A program made the position numbers and the translations under genes. This document shows positions 8,290 through 16,633 of a stretch of 54,127 nt of DNA, piece after piece. The stretch comes from Planctomycetota bacterium (GTDB lineage: Bacteria; Planctomycetota; Planctomycetia; Pirellulales; Pirellulaceae). The stretch covers positions 1 to 54,127 of the forward strand of contig JAGWWZ010000004.1 in the NCBI GenBank assembly GCA_018970165.1, written 5' to 3'. The stretch's first letter is position 1, and each line of letters begins with the position of its first letter. The notes below the pieces were generated by a model, which saw only the letters and a list, made by a program, of their open reading frames with translations, was not told where the DNA came from and made no database searches.

Positions 8290-8700
8290 ATGTTTCGGGA
8301 CAGACTTTTCATTGCAGGTGGTGGCGTGGTGTTATTTGCGGTGTTGGCTGTTTCGTCGTTGTTGACGCCGTCGACTCAAGGTTTCGGTACGCATCGACAG
8401 TTGGGATTGCCGGACTGTTCCATGGTTGCGATGTTCGGCATACGATGTCCAGGTTGTGGGATGACAACGTCCTGGGCTCATGTTATGCATGGCAACATCG
8501 AAGGAGCATTGAATGCCAATGTTGGTGGAACCATGTTGTGCGGTCTGAGCATAGTGTGCGCCCCGATCATGATTGGAATGGGCGCACTCGGGAGAACATC
8601 GCGCGGCGGTTGGTTCTCGATAGCAGCCATATCGGGGCTATGTATTGCAATGGCTGTTTCCGTCGTGGAATGGGTGATTCGTCTAGCATCGCACGGGTGA
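8290..8700 (+). CDS. DUF2752-type membrane protein
   Basis: This small membrane protein has the DUF2752 hallmark CPGCGMTTS (about residues 50-58 from the start chosen) between hydrophobic segments. The first begins right after MFRDRLF; two more follow. The family's function is not established. The frame stays open upstream to 8068, inside flgF on the other strand. I chose the ATG at 8290 because it gives the usual ~137-residue length and avoids a long antisense overlap, but no strong ribosome site marks it. GTG codons nearer 8140 remain possible. Confidence 0.7.
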   Translation: MFRDRLFIAGGGVVLFAVLAVSSLLTPSTQGFGTHRQLGLPDCSMVAMFGIRCPGCGMTTSWAHVMHGNIEGALNANVGGTMLCGLSIVCAPIMIGMGALGRTSRGGWFSIAAISGLCIAMAVSVVEWVIRLASHG

Positions 8701-8749
8701 GATTGCTAAAAACGCAACTGATCTCTTGGCGAGCGAGAAAGGAATCCCA

Positions 8750-9424
8750 ATGCCAATTCAAATCAATAGACCTGTGATTTCATGGATCGCATGTCGGCAG
8801 TTGATGTGGTTGCTGATAATTTCGGCAGTCGCAACGACAGGTTGCACACGCTTGATGACTCTCGGCGCACTATTGGTGTACGGGACAGAACTGCCTCCCG
8901 ATTTCAAAGAGCTTCAAGGAAAACGGGTTGCTGTCGCGGTTGCGACGCCAAGTGGCATTCAGAACGATGCATCGAGCGCGATCTTATCAAGGCAGTTGAG
9001 CGCCCTGATGGCGATGAACGTGAAGAAAATCTCCATGGTTGATATGCAGGAAGTAGATCAGGTTGCGAAGGATTTCCCGATGGGATCTTTCGACATGGTC
9101 AAACTTGGAGAGAGATTGGATGCCCAGTATTTGGTCGCTGTAGAGTTGTCGGATTTGCAACTTCACGATGGACCAACGCTATACAAGGGACGCTGTAAAT
9201 GTATCGTCTCGGTGTACAAGATTGGCGATGGAGAGCCTCTGGTGTTCACGAAAGACCATTCGAATTTCACGGCACCTGCAAGCGGCATTTCGAAGATGGC
9301 TATGGATGAAGCCAAGTTTCAAGGTATCTATCTCGGTTTGCTGGCCAAGTTTATCGCGATGAGCTTCCATCCCCATGAACGGGGTGCTGATATCGCGATC
9401 GACGCAGCTTTTCACTCCCTCTAG
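8750..9424 (+). CDS. Putative lipoprotein, function unknown
   Basis: The 224-residue product starts at the ATG at 8750, with AAAGGA upstream (a TTG 24 bases earlier is also in frame). It has a hydrophobic N-terminus ending in ATTGC at about residues 28-32, an acceptable lipobox, so it is probably lipidated. The mature part contains KRVAVAVATPSG, then VDMQEVDQVAKDFPMGSFDMVKLGERLDAQYLVAVEL. This resembles envelope proteins that read out or bind small components, but I cannot assign a family. It is probably co-transcribed with the gene at 9441. Confidence 0.7.
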   Translation: MPIQINRPVISWIACRQLMWLLIISAVATTGCTRLMTLGALLVYGTELPPDFKELQGKRVAVAVATPSGIQNDASSAILSRQLSALMAMNVKKISMVDMQEVDQVAKDFPMGSFDMVKLGERLDAQYLVAVELSDLQLHDGPTLYKGRCKCIVSVYKIGDGEPLVFTKDHSNFTAPASGISKMAMDEAKFQGIYLGLLAKFIAMSFHPHERGADIAIDAAFHSL

Positions 9425-9440
9425 GGCTTTTCAGCGAATC

Positions 9441-10235
9441 ATGATTTTCACTCCTTATCGCAACCTATGGATCGGAATCGTGGTAAACGTTCTCGGAGCA
9501 GTCGTATCATCAGCCGCGTTGGGGCAATCTACTTCTGCGATGCCACCGGAGTTTCGCATCGATACCGATGTTTACGTGGATACGTCACGCCCACCTGTTG
9601 CGTCGACGCAAACATTATTCCTCCAGAATCGAATCGTGGATTGGGATGATGGACGTCGAAGGATGATGCGGATCGATCTGCAGGCTCAACAAATCGAACT
9701 TGCTGACTTTGAAAGTCAACGTCGATGTCGAGTGGACATTGGTCCGTTAGCGTCGCGCGTCGCCGAACTCAAATCGCAATTGAGCCAGGAGCAAATTCAA
9801 GCTTGGGCTTCTCTTAAGGAGCCCGTGGAGAGCGAGGGGAGCTACTTGCTGGAAAGCGGCAATCTGCGCTATCGATTCACGACAGCGAATGCATTTCATC
9901 CGGATGCTGCAGCAGCTTATGCAGAGTTTGCGAATATCTCGGTGCAGGTAAGTGCGATTTATCCTCCGTACAAACCACCTTTGCTAAGACTGCAACTCAA
10001 CGAATTCCTAAACCTGAATTCTTTGTTGCCGCTTGAGATTCAATTGTCGGATCTACGGGCCAAGTCCAAGGACTGTATCACTGCTCGTCTTCTCGTACAG
10101 AATTCGCTGACCGCACAAGACCGAGAGCGGGTCAAGGATTGGGATGTGCTGGTGCAAACGCTCAAGCTGGTGTCCGACTCCGAGTTCTTTCAGGCGGAAC
10201 GAAACGCACGGCAGAAGTCGTCGACGCTCAAATAG
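9441..10235 (+). CDS. Secreted protein of unknown function
   Basis: I place the start at the ATG at 9441, just before a signal peptide (LWIGIVVNVLGAVVSSAALGQ), giving 264 residues; an upstream in-frame start would lie inside the preceding lipoprotein gene. The mature protein contains a run resembling an extracytoplasmic readout: a strand-like segment IVDWDDGRRRMMRIDLQAQQIEL, a helix-like RVAELKSQLSQEQIQAWASL, and a conserved-looking YPPYKPPLLRLQLNEFL. I recognise no domain. It lies 16 bases downstream of the lipoprotein gene and converges on rnc. Confidence 0.6.
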   Translation: MIFTPYRNLWIGIVVNVLGAVVSSAALGQSTSAMPPEFRIDTDVYVDTSRPPVASTQTLFLQNRIVDWDDGRRRMMRIDLQAQQIELADFESQRRCRVDIGPLASRVAELKSQLSQEQIQAWASLKEPVESEGSYLLESGNLRYRFTTANAFHPDAAAAYAEFANISVQVSAIYPPYKPPLLRLQLNEFLNLNSLLPLEIQLSDLRAKSKDCITARLLVQNSLTAQDRERVKDWDVLVQTLKLVSDSEFFQAERNARQKSSTLK

Positions 10236-10251
10236 ATACCTGTAAAGGTCA

Positions 10252-11025
10252 TCAATCGTTTTCGTGCGATTCCTTGGATTGTCCTAGGAATCGATTGGAG
10301 ACGAAGGGCGGCTCTTCTCCTCGCAGCTCAGCGATTGCATTGCCTGCTGCTCGTTGCTCAGCTTCTTTCTTGTTCCGCCCCCAGGCAGGTGAGAATTTTC
10401 GTCCAGAGATTTCGGCGGCAATCTCGAAATACTTGCTGTGATCTGGTCCGCTCTCGCCCAGCAATCGATAGACGGGAGTTCCCTTCATTTCTCCCTGTGC
10501 CATCTGTTGCAGAAGCGATTTGTGGTTGCCGCTGCTCTGCCCTTCGGCGGCCAGACGGATCTCGGAATCCATATGATTTAGAATGAATTCGCGAGCTGCC
10601 TGCATACCTCCATCCAAGTAGACTGCGGCGATCAACGCTTCAAATACATCGCTCAAGAGTGATCGGGGCATGCCATGCCGCATCATTCCTCGCCCTACGT
10701 GCAAACAACTCTCGATTCCCAGCTTTTTCGATATCTTTGCGCAGACCCTCCGCGAGACGACAACGGATTTGATCTTGGTTAGGTCACCTTCGAGATACTC
10801 GGGGTAGGTTTGGAAAATCTTCTCGCACACGACCATCCCCAATATGGCATCGCCGAGGAATTCCATACGTTCGTTGGAGTGGCGGCGACTAGCGGCAACG
10901 CTTGCATGCGTTAGCGCTGAAGCAACATACGATGGATCTTGAAACCTATAGCCAATCAACTGTTGGCACAGCTCCGTTTTTTCGTCCAGCGACGGACTGT
11001 CGTTAGCTGGTTCCGAGTGTTTCAT
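10252..11025 (-). CDS. rnc: Ribonuclease III
   Basis: RNase III cleaves double-stranded RNA in rRNA and mRNA processing. The 257-residue protein has the signature NERMEFLGD at 51-59 (catalytic E55 and D59) and the second acidic pair D126 and E129 in DVFEALIAAVYLDGG. A double-stranded RNA-binding domain covers about 168-235 (HKSLLQQMAQG ... GRNKKEAEQRAAGNAI). It is about 30 residues longer than E. coli RNase III, with a charged C-terminal tail. It stands alone on the minus strand, ending 16 bases from a convergent gene. Confidence 0.95.
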   Translation of the reverse strand: MKHSEPANDSPSLDEKTELCQQLIGYRFQDPSYVASALTHASVAASRRHSNERMEFLGDAILGMVVCEKIFQTYPEYLEGDLTKIKSVVVSRRVCAKISKKLGIESCLHVGRGMMRHGMPRSLLSDVFEALIAAVYLDGGMQAAREFILNHMDSEIRLAAEGQSSGNHKSLLQQMAQGEMKGTPVYRLLGESGPDHSKYFEIAAEISGRKFSPAWGRNKKEAEQRAAGNAIAELRGEEPPFVSNRFLGQSKESHEND

Positions 11026-11114
11026 CGTGGCGCGGATAAGCAGGGTTTAGGACCGATGACAAGCTAATGGTTATCTCAGGTTTCGGCCCATGCGGCTAGT
11101 ATCCTGCCCCTGAA

Positions 11115-12311
11115 TTATTCCTCTGGATCGAGCAGGGCGGTGGCATCCCAGAAGGGAATACCCATCTCTTTTTCGCGTTGCAGCCGCCGAAAGCTGGGGC
11201 CACCAGGGGTAGGAGCGTCGATCCGGATCTTGGCATTCAGCAGGTCAGTAACTTCGTTCGGAGCATCAAGCAATCTCACAATGGGCTCCAAGGGTTTTCC
11301 TGGGTTACTGCGAATCACTATTGCGCGCCGAGAGTCATTTAGATCGACCTCGGAGCCTACTGGGTACGCGGATAAAGTATCAACAAAGCACCTGACCGCC
11401 TCCCTATCAAATACTCCAAGGACCGCGTGGAAACAGATCTGGCCGAGCGCATCGGCAGGGACAATACCATTTTTTCGAAACGTCGGGTCGACGATTTCGA
11501 GGTAAGCATCGACGACATTGAGAATACGTGCTGCTGGTAGAATTTGCAACGCACGCAGTCCGCGAGGGTACCCGGAGCCATTGCTCTGCTCATGAAGCTG
11601 AGCAATCATATACAACACGTTTTGTCCCAAGCCCGTTGTCGAATTGAGCATCTCGACGCTCTCGAATGGATGTCTCTGGTAGGCGGCTACGAATTCCCCA
11701 CGCCTTTCACTGCGAAAAACGGGGTCTCTCCATTCGGGATGGACGAACCATGCACAATCATGCAACAGTCCGGCCAATCCGATAGCTACCAGTTCCGAGG
11801 GCTCCAGTCCCATCTCCATGCCGGTGATCATTGCTAACCAAGCAAGACGCGTTGAGCGAGCAATGAGCTTTGATGCATCGGGTTGCTGAGGATTAGAACT
11901 CCAACGGACTGCGAGCACACCGAGAGCGGTCGCGGTATCGTCAGCTACACCGCCTAGGAATCGGTCAAGTTGGTTTCGCAACACATCGCTTTCGGTGCGA
12001 CGGTCCTTGAGCGTGTCTTCTACAAAAGCTTGCAACCCCTGCTCGGTTTGGGCAAGTATGTTTTGGAGTTCAACCACAGATTCGAGTGGGTAGCAATCCA
12101 ACAAAAGCCGCGTCGTGCTTTCCTGGTCGGGCATGACCGAGATGGTTACGGTCTCAACCCCGGCAGCCAGCATTCGCGTTCGAATCACTTCGTCGAAGGT
12201 GCGTCCTGCTTTGAGGACCACACGCCCGAATTTATCGGTCAGATCAAAATCAAAAGTCGTTCCGACTTTGATTCGCTTCGTCTCAATGCTCAGGGATCGG
12301 TCCTGATCCAT
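11115..12311 (-). CDS. HD-GYP-like domain protein, possibly a degenerate c-di-GMP phosphodiesterase
   Basis: The 398-residue cytoplasmic protein contains an HD-GYP fold at about residues 150-300. The HD pair is H184-D185 (LLHDCAW), a metal-ligand His lies at 214 in RHPFESVE, and the GYP motif reads HEQSNGSGYPRG at 240-251. In active HD-GYP enzymes the first ligand is the His of an HSxRV-type motif; here the matching stretch reads ARSTRLA. The usual GK after HD is AW. Both changes suggest altered or lost hydrolysis of cyclic di-GMP. The first ~65 residues may form a small sensory domain. It is a single gene with over 100 bases on each side. Confidence 0.8.
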   Translation of the reverse strand: MDQDRSLSIETKRIKVGTTFDFDLTDKFGRVVLKAGRTFDEVIRTRMLAAGVETVTISVMPDQESTTRLLLDCYPLESVVELQNILAQTEQGLQAFVEDTLKDRRTESDVLRNQLDRFLGGVADDTATALGVLAVRWSSNPQQPDASKLIARSTRLAWLAMITGMEMGLEPSELVAIGLAGLLHDCAWFVHPEWRDPVFRSERRGEFVAAYQRHPFESVEMLNSTTGLGQNVLYMIAQLHEQSNGSGYPRGLRALQILPAARILNVVDAYLEIVDPTFRKNGIVPADALGQICFHAVLGVFDREAVRCFVDTLSAYPVGSEVDLNDSRRAIVIRSNPGKPLEPIVRLLDAPNEVTDLLNAKIRIDAPTPGGPSFRRLQREKEMGIPFWDATALLDPEE

Positions 12312-12420
12312 ATGACACGTCCGTGAGGCTAGACGGACTTCCCGCCAAAAAAGACAAAGAGCTTAACTGCACACAAACGAAATTAAACCATGAAGCGTTC
12401 CGCGACCAGTGGGTTCGAGT

Positions 12421-13689
12421 CTATTTTTTACTTCCGACCGGAAGTGTCGATGGTTCGCTTGGTCGTGAAGCTAGTTCCAAAACGCTGGCCTCCGGCGGAC
12501 AACGCCATCGCAATGGATGCGTCCCAGAGACTCCCCTGCTGACGTGCATGACCGTGGGATACTCATAGAAAACGCCTGATGCGAAGCGGCTACCATGCCA
12601 ACTGGGGGAGATAATGGGACCAATTCCAGGAACGCGAATCTGTCCGCCATGAGTATGTCCACACAGCAGAAGATGGCAATCTCTTAATTTTGCCCAAGGG
12701 AATCGATCCGGTGAATGGGACACCCCCAAGATCATTTTCGGGCGGCTCGAAGTTGCAACTCCAGCAATCGGATTCGAGGTACTGTAGGTATGACGGTCAA
12801 GCCATGGAAGTTCGCTACCCAGGATCTGAATTGCGCCGCGAGTCGAATGAATTTGCCAATCTCTAGCACCAGCGTCTAACCACCCCATACCGACCATCGT
12901 GTCTCGGGCCGGTTCGACCAATCCATAGGCACGGTCGTGATTGCCAAGGACAAAAACTTTCGGTAAATCAGAGGGTAGATGGGCAAACGCGGACTCCAGA
13001 TGCTTGATGGCTCTCGCGTCATCGACCAAGTCTCCAGACAAGACCAATACCTCAGCTCCATTCGATACCACCCAATCAGCGCAGTATCGAGTGAAGTCGG
13101 GAGATATTTGGCCCATGAGGTGGATGTCCGAAATATGGCCAACTTTCATCCCTTCGAACGCCTTGTCGAGTTGTTCGATGAAAAGACGCTTGATGTTGGT
13201 CTCCAAGCTCAGAATTTCATTCCCAGGCAAAGCGAGCGAGTAACGAGTCTTGGCCCCCATAACCCAGTGAGGATTTTGTTTGTGCAAGCGTGGTTCCAAT
13301 CGTCGATGCACTAAGTGGTATCGCTTCTTCGCAACCGCAAAGGCTGGGCGATGCGCGAGCCAACGAGGTGCAGTCCAAGCCAAGAAAGCAAGAACAGCAC
13401 CGAAGTAGATCAAAGTCGCAATCGATCCTCGACGGTAAAACTGTGGCTCTTGGATCCGATCCCAAACTTGTTGCCAGGAATTACCCCAAAGACCGTAACG
13501 CCACTCTACAAAAAGAAATACGAACGGGAGTAACAGGCAGAGGAGCACCACCATCTTCTCAAGCCGCTTGATGGTGGCTCGTTGCAAGCCCAATGCGTTG
13601 ATACGGTTAAAAAGCCAAATCCAGAGGCTGACATGGCCAACGGCCAGGAGGAAAATCAGCAACAGCCTCAACCAAACGATCGAACTCAA
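12421..13689 (-). CDS. Membrane-anchored metallophosphoesterase (YaeI/LpxG-like)
   Basis: The 422-residue protein has three hydrophobic segments in its first 110 residues (about 5-27, 46-62, 90-106). A calcineurin-like phosphoesterase domain follows. Metal ligands are visible in order: DIH (188-190), GDLVDD (219-224), GNHD (249-252) and GHTHGGQ (about 338-344). This arrangement fits the YaeI/LpxG type, which can hydrolyse the pyrophosphate of UDP-diacylglucosamine in lipid A synthesis, but other membrane phosphoesterases look the same. The substrate is therefore not fixed. Confidence 0.85.
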   Translation of the reverse strand: MSSIVWLRLLLIFLLAVGHVSLWIWLFNRINALGLQRATIKRLEKMVVLLCLLLPFVFLFVEWRYGLWGNSWQQVWDRIQEPQFYRRGSIATLIYFGAVLAFLAWTAPRWLAHRPAFAVAKKRYHLVHRRLEPRLHKQNPHWVMGAKTRYSLALPGNEILSLETNIKRLFIEQLDKAFEGMKVGHISDIHLMGQISPDFTRYCADWVVSNGAEVLVLSGDLVDDARAIKHLESAFAHLPSDLPKVFVLGNHDRAYGLVEPARDTMVGMGWLDAGARDWQIHSTRGAIQILGSELPWLDRHTYSTSNPIAGVATSSRPKMILGVSHSPDRFPWAKLRDCHLLLCGHTHGGQIRVPGIGPIISPSWHGSRFASGVFYEYPTVMHVSRGVSGTHPLRWRCPPEASVLELASRPSEPSTLPVGSKK

Positions 13690-13711
13690 AGGGATAGATT
13701 CCTTGCGGCAA

Positions 13712-15313
13712 TCAATCCGCTTCCGAAACTTGACCGGGGCGATAATCCATCAGTGTTTCCGTCACACCAAGCAGTTGGTCTAGCCGGAAGGGTTTGTACA
13801 GGATTGCCTTTCTGTGCAATCCTGCCTGCCGAGCTTTGACGATCGAATGACCCGGGTCGTACCCAAAGCCGGTCATCAAGGCGATCGGAACATGATCCAT
13901 CAGTTTCTGAAGCCGGAGCATCAACTGATAGCCGGAATAATCTGGCAGGCGAATGTCGGAGATGATGACATCGTAGTTCTCATCTCCGGAGTTTCGGACC
14001 ATTGACACGGCCTGGTCCCCATCGTGCGCCGTTTCCACGATACAACCATAACGCTCAAGCAGGCTGTGGGCATCATTTCGGACATGTTCATCGGGATCGA
14101 CGACCAAGATTCGCTTACCGATCAATTTTGGGTGAGACTCCGTGCCAACACCAGCCGGACTAACATCCGTGGGGGCCAAGGTTTGCCCGATTTTTTGGAT
14201 CGACTTCTTGATGTTTCTCGCCTTGCTCAACACTTCCCTCAACCGCGAAACGGTTTCCGTGTCGTGGCCTATGTATTTTTCCATCAAGAAAACAGCGTCG
14301 AGCAACAAATCGTCTAGCGGCAACGCGACCGCCGCGTGAATCGCTTCGCAACTCTGCTGGGCAGCGTTGGTTCGCTGAGCCACAAGGAGTTCAAGCGTGT
14401 TTAGTGCAACGGCTACATCGCGCGCAAAGATTTCCAGGAATTGTTGGTCGCTTTCGCTGAATGCATCCAGTTTGGGGCTCTCAACATTGATCGTTCCGAT
14501 CACTTCATCGTGAAGGATGATCGGTACCGTAAGCGAACTTCGTGCACCCTTGAATGCTTCTAGATACATCGGATCGACCGTTGTGTCCCGACACAGATAG
14601 CTCACCCCGTGAGCAGCGACGTATCCCGTCACGCCATGCCCCTTTGAGCTAGCCATCAGCCGGCGGTCAGCGGCGACCTGATCAATGCCTACCGACAGCA
14701 AAGGTATCAGATTGCCGCTGGATTGCTCCAGCAAACGAATCTCGATCACGTTGACATTGAGAAGGTCTTGAGTGTAGTGGCGAATGTTGTCCTTGAGCAG
14801 TTCGATCCGCTGATCGACATCCATCGCGAAGATTTCGTCAGGCTTCAAATCGGTCAGTTTCGCACCGGCTTGATGGATAGCAGCCAGTTTTTGCTCCTGC
14901 AGAACCTCTTCGGTCACATCGCTAAGGGTCACAACAATACGGCTTTTGTCGAGGATATCCGCGCTGGAGTCCAAACTCTCCTTGTCTCGCGCTGCATCCT
15001 CTTTTCGCAGGCAAACTGCGTCTACGCGGTAGAAGGCGGGGGCCCCGGAAGGATTGTCTCGCTTCAGTCTCGCACTGAATTTGCGACCTGTGCTAGAGCA
15101 AGACTCCAGTGGGCACTTTCCCGATCCTTGAATCTCAGGATGCCCCAAAACGGAATAGAAATGCTCGCCTGTGCGATCAACTCCGCCGAACCATTCCCGG
15201 AAGCACTGATTGGCCCACAGAATCGAAGTGTCTTCACCGAGGACTGCGACCCCCTCGGGCAAGCAATTCATGACTTCGTCGGCTGCGATGCCTGCGACAC
15301 TAATCTTGGCCAC
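13712..15313 (-). CDS. PAS-GAF-receiver signalling protein without kinase domain
   Basis: The 533-residue cytoplasmic protein is modular: a PAS-like domain (about 10-130), a GAF domain (about 160-310), a helical linker (about 315-385) and a C-terminal receiver domain (about 400-525). The receiver has the acidic pair in VVDPDEH, the phosphorylatable Asp in IISDIRLPD, the Thr in LMTGFG and the Lys in LYKPFR, so it should accept phosphate. The helical linker resembles a dimerisation region but I see no phospho-accepting His motif and no ATPase domain. The start is GTG at 15313, preceded by a duplicated ribosome-site sequence; an in-frame stop lies just upstream. The kinase partner is not in the window. 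Confidence 0.85.
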   Translation of the reverse strand: MAKISVAGIAADEVMNCLPEGVAVLGEDTSILWANQCFREWFGGVDRTGEHFYSVLGHPEIQGSGKCPLESCSSTGRKFSARLKRDNPSGAPAFYRVDAVCLRKEDAARDKESLDSSADILDKSRIVVTLSDVTEEVLQEQKLAAIHQAGAKLTDLKPDEIFAMDVDQRIELLKDNIRHYTQDLLNVNVIEIRLLEQSSGNLIPLLSVGIDQVAADRRLMASSKGHGVTGYVAAHGVSYLCRDTTVDPMYLEAFKGARSSLTVPIILHDEVIGTINVESPKLDAFSESDQQFLEIFARDVAVALNTLELLVAQRTNAAQQSCEAIHAAVALPLDDLLLDAVFLMEKYIGHDTETVSRLREVLSKARNIKKSIQKIGQTLAPTDVSPAGVGTESHPKLIGKRILVVDPDEHVRNDAHSLLERYGCIVETAHDGDQAVSMVRNSGDENYDVIISDIRLPDYSGYQLMLRLQKLMDHVPIALMTGFGYDPGHSIVKARQAGLHRKAILYKPFRLDQLLGVTETLMDYRPGQVSEAD

Positions 15314-15316
15314 CCC

Positions 15317-15352
15317 TACCTCCCGTCATTCGCATACCTCCCGTCATTCGCA
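15317..15352 (-). repeat. 18-bp tandem duplication carrying a Shine-Dalgarno sequence
   Basis: Two exact head-to-tail copies of an 18-base unit (15317-15334 and 15335-15352) lie 3 bases upstream of the GTG start at 15313. On the coding strand each unit contains GGGAGGT, so the mRNA has two identical candidate ribosome sites in tandem. The proximal one is correctly spaced for the GTG. Confidence 0.85.
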
Positions 15353-15489
15353 CGACTGTTGTGCGATCTCTCGTTCTTCTTGTCTTATCTAGCATTAAAT
15401 ATAGGTGACAAGCTCCCAGGTTCAACAGACCGAATGGGCTTTCAAGTGATTAGCACTTGAAAAAACTCCCCTGCGTCTTTTTGCCAGAC

Positions 15490-16569
15490 CTACAAATACT
15501 GCTGGTATCCCAACTCCATCAGTTGCTTGACGACCTCGCGCACCCGTTCTTCTTCTGACTTAGGGGCTACCAACGTAGCATCGGGAGTATGCACTACGAT
15601 CGTGCTGGACATACCAATCGTCACAACGAGATGATTCGCTTCGCTGCGGATGATCATGTCGCTCGATTCGATGCCCAAGAAAGGGCCCTCGACGGCGTTG
15701 CCATGTTCGTCGGGTTGGATCAACCGTGCCATCGCCTGCCAACTTCCTACGTCGTCCCAACCGAAAGGGGCCTCCAGGACCGCCACGTTGGAGTATCGCT
15801 CCATCACAGCAAAGTCGATCGACTTGCCCTTGATGGGCTCGAAATGTTCAACAAACGTCCGCTGGAAGTTCGGGGTACCGATGGAAGCAGCGATTCGCTC
15901 AATGGCGGCGTAGATTTCGGGTTCGAAACGAGCCAGGGCATCGAGGATGGTTTGGGCACGCCAAAGAAAAATTCCGCTATTCCAGTAGAAAGAACCTGCC
16001 TGCAAATAGGATTCGGCGGTAGCTCGATCTGGCTTTTCTCGAAATCGTTCCACTTGAAATGCAGAGATACCGGGAGTAGCGGCCAGTGGATTGCCACGCT
16101 GGATGTAACCAAATGACTCGGCAGGGTAACTCGGGCGGATTCCGAAGGTGACGATTCTGTCAGGATCTTCTTGGATCAATTGAACTCCCGCACGCACAGC
16201 GCGATGAAACTCGGCCTTGGGTTCAATCACATGGTCCGAAGGCATCACGATCATGATCCCTCCGGCATCGGCGGCTCGAACAAGCGAGGCGGCCACGCCG
16301 ATGCATGGGGCTGTATCTCGTTTGAAGGGTTCACCGATGATGTGCTCGATCGGCAACTGCGGAAGCTGAGCAACAACCGCTTCGGCAAGTTGTTCATTCG
16401 TTGCGACGAGAACCTGTTCGCTCGAGACCAAGCCCGCCAATCGATCGAAAGTGGTCTGCAACATCGAGCGGGGAGCCCCCATTTTCAGGAGCTGCTTGGG
16501 TTTGAGTTGCCTGCTCGCAGGCCAAAATCGAGTTCCAGATCCACCGGCCATGATGACGGCATGTAGCAT
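15490..16569 (-). CDS. manC: Mannose-1-phosphate guanylyltransferase
   Basis: This enzyme makes GDP-mannose from mannose-1-phosphate and GTP for polysaccharide and glycoconjugate synthesis. The 359-residue protein starts with the nucleotidyltransferase motif MAGGSGTRFWP (7-17) followed by KPKQLL. It has PSDHVI (metal-binding Asp), a sugar-binding stretch FREKPDRATAESYLQAGSFYWNSGIF, and FGWDDVGSW. It is the single-domain form, without the C-terminal phosphomannose isomerase part. It lies 64 bases downstream of a second nucleotidyltransferase on the same strand. Confidence 0.93.
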   Translation of the reverse strand: MLHAVIMAGGSGTRFWPASRQLKPKQLLKMGAPRSMLQTTFDRLAGLVSSEQVLVATNEQLAEAVVAQLPQLPIEHIIGEPFKRDTAPCIGVAASLVRAADAGGIMIVMPSDHVIEPKAEFHRAVRAGVQLIQEDPDRIVTFGIRPSYPAESFGYIQRGNPLAATPGISAFQVERFREKPDRATAESYLQAGSFYWNSGIFLWRAQTILDALARFEPEIYAAIERIAASIGTPNFQRTFVEHFEPIKGKSIDFAVMERYSNVAVLEAPFGWDDVGSWQAMARLIQPDEHGNAVEGPFLGIESSDMIIRSEANHLVVTIGMSSTIVVHTPDATLVAPKSEEERVREVVKQLMELGYQQYL

Positions 16570-16633
16570 TCTTGAGCAAACTCCTAAAGCAATTTAATCC
16601 GTAATTGAGGCCCGAATACGGGCGTCCTCGCAA

